Positions 41,121 through 43,912 of a stretch of DNA of 43,912 nucleotides are shown here, in pieces. Below the pieces are notes generated by a model. The model saw nothing but the letters and a program-made list of their open reading frames with translations. It was not told where the DNA came from and searched no databases. The position numbers and the translations under genes were made by a program. The number at the start of each line of letters is the position of its first letter. The first letter of the stretch is position 1. This DNA comes from Ethanoligenens sp047722935 (GTDB taxonomy: Bacteria; Bacillota; Clostridia; Oscillospirales; Ethanoligenentaceae): positions 1 to 43,912 of the forward strand of contig JBDNZS010000020.1 of the NCBI GenBank assembly GCA_047722935.1. Direction: 5' to 3'.

Positions 41121-41162
41121 GAACAAGTCTGTCCCGGCCTTCTGGCCGGGACAGACTTGTTC
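41121..41162. repeat. 19-bp perfect hairpin between toxin and integrase
   Basis: The arms 41121-41139 and 41144-41162 are exact complements with a 4-nt loop. The stem begins in the toxin stop codon and ends directly at the integrase AAAGGAG (41114-41120). No U-tract follows. Confidence 0.85.
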
Positions 41163-41421
41163 AGTATCCATAGTGCGTCCTACAGGAAACAATGATAAGC
41201 GTTTCCCCTTTCACGCTGTACACCAGCCGGTTCACATCGTCAATGCGGCGGCTCCAATATCCAGACAAATTCCCACGCAAAGGTTCCGGTTTGCCGACAC
41301 CTTCAAAAGGGTGGCGTTCGGTGTCCTGAATCAGTTTGTTGATCCGTTTGAGCGTCTTCCGGTCTTGTGTTTGCCAGTACAAATAGTCTTCCCAGGAGTC
41401 ATCAGCCCATGATTTTATCAC
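41161..41421 (-). CDS. yoeB: Toxin of the YoeB/Txe family
   Basis: This 86-aa mRNA endonuclease cuts mRNA in the ribosome when free. Family marks are 'SWEDYLYWQTQDRKTLKRIN', 'HPFEGVGKPEPLRGNLSGYW' and the active C-terminus 'IIVSCRTHYGY' with its His and Tyr. It starts 3 nt after the antitoxin gene. Its partner is a RelB/DinJ-type rather than a YefM-type antitoxin. Confidence 0.92.
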   Translation of the reverse strand: MIKSWADDSWEDYLYWQTQDRKTLKRINKLIQDTERHPFEGVGKPEPLRGNLSGYWSRRIDDVNRLVYSVKGETLIIVSCRTHYGY

Positions 41422-41424
41422 GCC

Positions 41425-41694
41425 TTAATCCTCGGAGACATCTTCATCAATCAATTCATGTTCGGAAAGATAACCTTTTTCCACTTGTTTGATTGAGTGG
41501 CGAAGATGTTTCATATTGGTAGCACTGTAGAACGGGTCAAGCGTCACATCAAATGGCAGACCACCAGTCCGTAACGACTGCCGGATAAAAATATTCACAG
41601 CCGTGGACATATTAAGCCCCAGATCGGCAAAAAGCCCCTCGGCTTGTTTCTTGATATCCTCATCTATACGAATATTGACATTTGTTTGTGACAT
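41425..41694 (-). CDS. relB: RelB/DinJ-family antitoxin
   Basis: The 89-aa product has an N-terminal ribbon-helix-helix 'MSQTNVNIRIDEDIKKQAEG' with 'LGLNMSTAVNIFIRQSLRTG' next, and a C-terminal helix that should bind the toxin. AAAGGAGG precedes the ATG. It should repress its own promoter with the toxin. Confidence 0.92.
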   Translation of the reverse strand: MSQTNVNIRIDEDIKKQAEGLFADLGLNMSTAVNIFIRQSLRTGGLPFDVTLDPFYSATNMKHLRHSIKQVEKGYLSEHELIDEDVSED

Positions 41695-41722
41695 ATAGCA
41701 TGCCTCCTTTTATTATCAATAT

Positions 41723-41760
41723 ATACATTGTATCACAATTTATTTACAGCGTAAATAAAT
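41723..41760 (-). promoter_or_regulatory. Toxin-antitoxin promoter with two palindromes
   Basis: Minus-strand TTTACG (41750-41755), 17 nt, TACAAT (41727-41732). A 10-bp-arm inverted repeat (41738-41760) covers the -35, and ATACATTGTAT (41723-41733) covers the -10. Both are likely RelB sites; the outer one may also form a hairpin ending the upstream gene. Confidence 0.6.
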
Positions 41761-41765
41761 ATTCC

Positions 41766-42665
41766 TTAAAATTCAATCTTTATATTGCATCCACGAATTG
41801 GTTTATCATCCGTTCCACCAGTCAACTCCGTAATTGTGGCACGATATACGGTATCTGTTTGAAACAGTTCCTGCGCCAGATCGTCTGGCAAGTAGCCAAG
41901 CATAATTCCGGGCTTATCCTCGCCTTTTTTCAGCGTATAAACAGCCAAGGCGTGCGGAAACTTCTCCAGCGGGTGGCTCTTGACCATCAGGCGCTGTCCA
42001 GCATAGCAACCCGTGAGGTATTGCTGCCGGTTGCCACGGGTTACACTGGTAATCTTGGTGTACATAGTGCGCGGTTCTACTGCTGTCTGTGTGGCTGCTT
42101 GCGGTGACTCTTGCGGGCTTTCCGTTTCAGCAACAAGGGGCATGGTTTCTGACATACCGTTCTGCACGGGCACAGAGGGAGCTTGTGCCTGATCTGAAAC
42201 GAGCGATGGTTTCTTGGTCTTTTTGATAGCTTTTATACCCAACCAAATGAAAATGGCGGTTCCAATCCAGATGATAATGCCAATCGGAAAGACGGCAATT
42301 CCAGACAGAAAGAAGAAGCCCGCCATAAGGAACGATAGGATAGCCAGCAGATTCAGAAAGAACCGACCGGCAGGCCCCAATGGTTTAGGCGGGCGAGTTG
42401 CTGCATATGTGCTCGGCGCTGTGTAGGTTGGCCGTGTTGGATGCATCGAATGTGCTGTTGAGCGAGCCGGAGCCTTCTTATGCAGTGTAGTCGTTTTGGT
42501 GTTATAAATGCCGGTTCCAGGGATTCCGATGGTACGGGTTACGCGATTCTTGCCAACGGTCACACGGGCACCTTTGCGCCCGAGGCTGACGCTGGTACCC
42601 TTTTTGCCGATATTCAGACGGACACCCGGGGCTATTTTAACGCTGCGATGTACTCTCCATCCCAT
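41766..42665 (-). CDS. DUF4236 membrane protein with C-terminal HIRAN-like domain
   Basis: The 299-aa product starts with a DUF4236 domain ('MGWRVHRSVKIAPGVRLNIG', then 'GTSVSLGRKGARVTVG'). Two transmembrane helices follow at about 105-155, and a C-terminal HIRAN-like domain (about 195-299): 'GQRLMVKSHPLEKFPHALAV', 'GIMLGYLPDDLAQELFQ'. HIRAN domains bind DNA ends or damaged DNA. The start at 42665 is chosen for AGGA upstream; a GTG three codons earlier sits on that site. It begins 12 nt after dinD. Function is unknown. Confidence 0.8.
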   Translation of the reverse strand: MGWRVHRSVKIAPGVRLNIGKKGTSVSLGRKGARVTVGKNRVTRTIGIPGTGIYNTKTTTLHKKAPARSTAHSMHPTRPTYTAPSTYAATRPPKPLGPAGRFFLNLLAILSFLMAGFFFLSGIAVFPIGIIIWIGTAIFIWLGIKAIKKTKKPSLVSDQAQAPSVPVQNGMSETMPLVAETESPQESPQAATQTAVEPRTMYTKITSVTRGNRQQYLTGCYAGQRLMVKSHPLEKFPHALAVYTLKKGEDKPGIMLGYLPDDLAQELFQTDTVYRATITELTGGTDDKPIRGCNIKIEF

Positions 42666-42677
42666 ATTTGACACTTC

Positions 42678-43520
42678 CTATTCGTCATGGTTCTCTTTTA
42701 AACGCTTTTGCTGTTCCCTTTCAATTCGCTTAATACTTTTATCAGGAGTAGGCAAATCCTCTGGCATCGTACCACCAAGTTCTTGAATAGTCTGGCGCAC
42801 TTTCTTACCAACGTCATAGTGAGTTTGATTCGCCTCATGCTTATTTTGAATGTGTTCACGGCGCAATTTCTCGTCCGTTTGCGTCGCGCGGAAGAGATTG
42901 GCCGCCAATTCCGTACTGCCCATGTGGTCAAGTATCTTTTGGCTTTTCTTTAGACCCTTGCGTTCATGAATTTGTTTCGTGCCGAGGCCGCCATATAGGC
43001 CTTGATAGCCTTTGTTTTGAAAAATGGCGTAATCTCTTGAATCAGATATTCCCGCCATTTGCGCTGCTTCCGCTAAGGATTTGTTATGCACAATCATTTC
43101 ATTGCGAACTGCCAAGCGCTTCTGATCTTCTGAAAGCTGGTCATAATCCTCGATGAGTTCCTGCTGCCGAGTCTTTACAGCAAAATAAGTTTGGCCTAGC
43201 GCGATCACCTCTTTGCTCGAATCACCATTCATTACAATCAGATAACAGGCATACCGAGAAAGCATGATATCATTTATTTTTCTGAATCCACCATTGGGCA
43301 TCGGAGATGATTTGCCAATATCGGCAAAATGTTCGGAAACTTCAAATTTGCTGCCTTTACATGCAATCTTTGCGCGATCTATGACCTCTGAAAACCTGCG
43401 CCACTGAGTATACTCAAGCACAGCTTGCAGCTCGCGGGCATACCAATATTCGATGCCTTCATCTGTCACATGTTTGATATCTTCAAAGGTTTTTTCACTG
43501 TATTTCTCTATGTCGCTCAA
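42678..43520 (-). CDS. dinD: DNA damage-inducible protein D
   Basis: This 280-aa protein matches E. coli DinD over its length: 'YWYARELQAVLEYTQWRRF', 'LSRYACYLIVMNGDSSKEV', 'AIFQNKGYQGLYGGLGTK', 'KILDHMGSTELAANLFRATQ' and 'VRQTIQELGGTMPEDLPTP'. DinD is SOS-induced and is reported to inhibit RecA filaments. I start it at TTG (43520), because AAGGAGGTG lies 8 nt upstream and the next residues 'SDIEKYSEKTFEDIKHV' fit DinD; the frame stays open for 86 more codons upstream. I found no clear LexA box. Confidence 0.9.
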   Translation of the reverse strand: MSDIEKYSEKTFEDIKHVTDEGIEYWYARELQAVLEYTQWRRFSEVIDRAKIACKGSKFEVSEHFADIGKSSPMPNGGFRKINDIMLSRYACYLIVMNGDSSKEVIALGQTYFAVKTRQQELIEDYDQLSEDQKRLAVRNEMIVHNKSLAEAAQMAGISDSRDYAIFQNKGYQGLYGGLGTKQIHERKGLKKSQKILDHMGSTELAANLFRATQTDEKLRREHIQNKHEANQTHYDVGKKVRQTIQELGGTMPEDLPTPDKSIKRIEREQQKRLKENHDE

Positions 43521-43778
43521 TTCTTTGCACCTCCTTAAGAATTTTTTTGCCTTGTCGATGGTGTCATAAGACACACCGGCGATTTTGGCAACCTCTTTTC
43601 GAGTTTCGATGGGTTTGTTTGCTTTGGGACTTCCCACAGATTTCTGCGTGTGATCTTCTTCGTTGACCTGAACATATTCCATATAAAAAGTAAATGATTC
43701 GACCAAATCTTCTTTAGAAAAAATTTGTTGTTCTTTAAACGCTTTCTCAACTTTTACTGAATCTCGAAATAAATTCAA
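43521..43778 (-). pseudogene. DNA-binding gene remnant in frame with dinD
   Basis: These 86 codons are open and continuous with dinD but unlike DinD. The last part, 'ETRKEVAKIAGVSYDTIDKA', resembles a helix-turn-helix found in ParB-like and phage/plasmid proteins. No ribosome-binding site precedes the TTG at 43778, and an in-frame stop lies a few codons upstream. It is probably the tail end of another gene left by a deletion, or an N-terminal extension making a longer DinD. Nothing is recognised in 43779-43912. Confidence 0.5.
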
Positions 43779-43912
43779 CTCAATTCATTCCCTATATTAT
43801 TGATTACCTGTTTGACCTCTTTAAGAATAAACGTGGCAAATTCGACGGTATATAATGAAAACAGCCCCATACCGGTTACACAGCCTTAGCTATTTATTCT
43901 ATTTCCTTATAG

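Noticed and set aside
43670..43680. GAACATATTCC as a LexA box for dinD
   Set aside because: Only the GAAC half fits the Firmicute GAAC-N4-GTTC consensus, and it lies 150 bp before the dinD start inside the fused frame.
1..43912. CRISPR arrays, rRNA genes, complete insertion sequences
   Set aside because: No regularly spaced direct repeats, no rRNA stretches and no transposase were seen on either strand.

Overview
The window looks like part of the chromosome of an endospore-forming, low-to-moderate GC Firmicute of class Clostridia, probably Oscillospiraceae/Ruminococcaceae-like. The grounds are spoVM, ytfJ (gerW family), a dacF-type carboxypeptidase and spore photoproduct lyase; the Bacillus/Clostridium-type gene order yicC-remA-gmk-rpoZ-priA-def-fmt-rsmB-rlmN-prpC-prkC-rsgA-thiN-spoVM; strong AGGAGG ribosome-binding sites; and sigma-A promoters of the TTGACA-N17-TATAAT type. 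The genus is an inference. No tool was run; all alignments were made by eye.

Left part (1-18.1 kb) is a set of small independent transcription units. They are molybdate uptake modABC; a Ser-rich membrane-anchored protein; an MBL-fold hydrolase; a VOC protein with a FabV-type trans-2-enoyl reductase; a nitroreductase and an Rrf2 regulator with four Cys; a translationally coupled bacteriohemerythrin and CheX-like phosphatase; an unrecognised 277-aa protein; a coiled-coil plus lysozyme-fold wall hydrolase; a malQ-glgP operon for alpha-glucan breakdown; a second Ser-rich membrane-anchored protein; a Gly-rich repeat ORF; and an MFS transporter.

The centre (18.2-37.1 kb, minus strand) is conserved housekeeping and sporulation DNA. 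One long cluster runs from yicC (promoter near 31.77 kb) to the 26-codon gene spoVM at 18244-18324. It covers RNA turnover, matrix regulation, GMP kinase, RNA polymerase omega, replication restart, N-terminal formyl-Met processing, rRNA methylation, the PrpC/PrkC phosphatase-kinase pair, ribosome GTPase RsgA, thiamine pyrophosphokinase, a 47-aa membrane protein and SpoVM. Upstream lie rluB and dacF, then a site-2 protease-scpA-scpB-ytfI-ytfJ operon. A spore photoproduct lyase points the other way and has an exact forespore-type -10 element.

Right part (37-43.9 kb) holds spl, rmuC, divergent tRNA units (Phe-Cys on minus, Val on plus), then the edge of an integrated mobile element beside tRNA-Val. 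The element has a tyrosine integrase whose N-terminal region is deleted and frameshifted, a RelB/YoeB toxin-antitoxin pair, a DUF4236-HIRAN-like membrane protein, a dinD gene, and a DNA-binding gene remnant fused in frame to dinD.

The most interesting signals are three tandem WalR-type hexamers on the promoter of the lysozyme-fold wall hydrolase; the dinD / DUF4236-HIRAN pair as possible DNA-damage or defence cargo; the broken integrase with a 19-bp hairpin against its ribosome-binding site; two very small genes (spoVM and a 47-aa membrane protein) missed by length cut-offs; a Gly-rich tandem-repeat ORF whose repeats differ mainly at wobble bases; and a spore photoproduct lyase with Ser where the Bacillus enzyme has its hydrogen-donor Cys.
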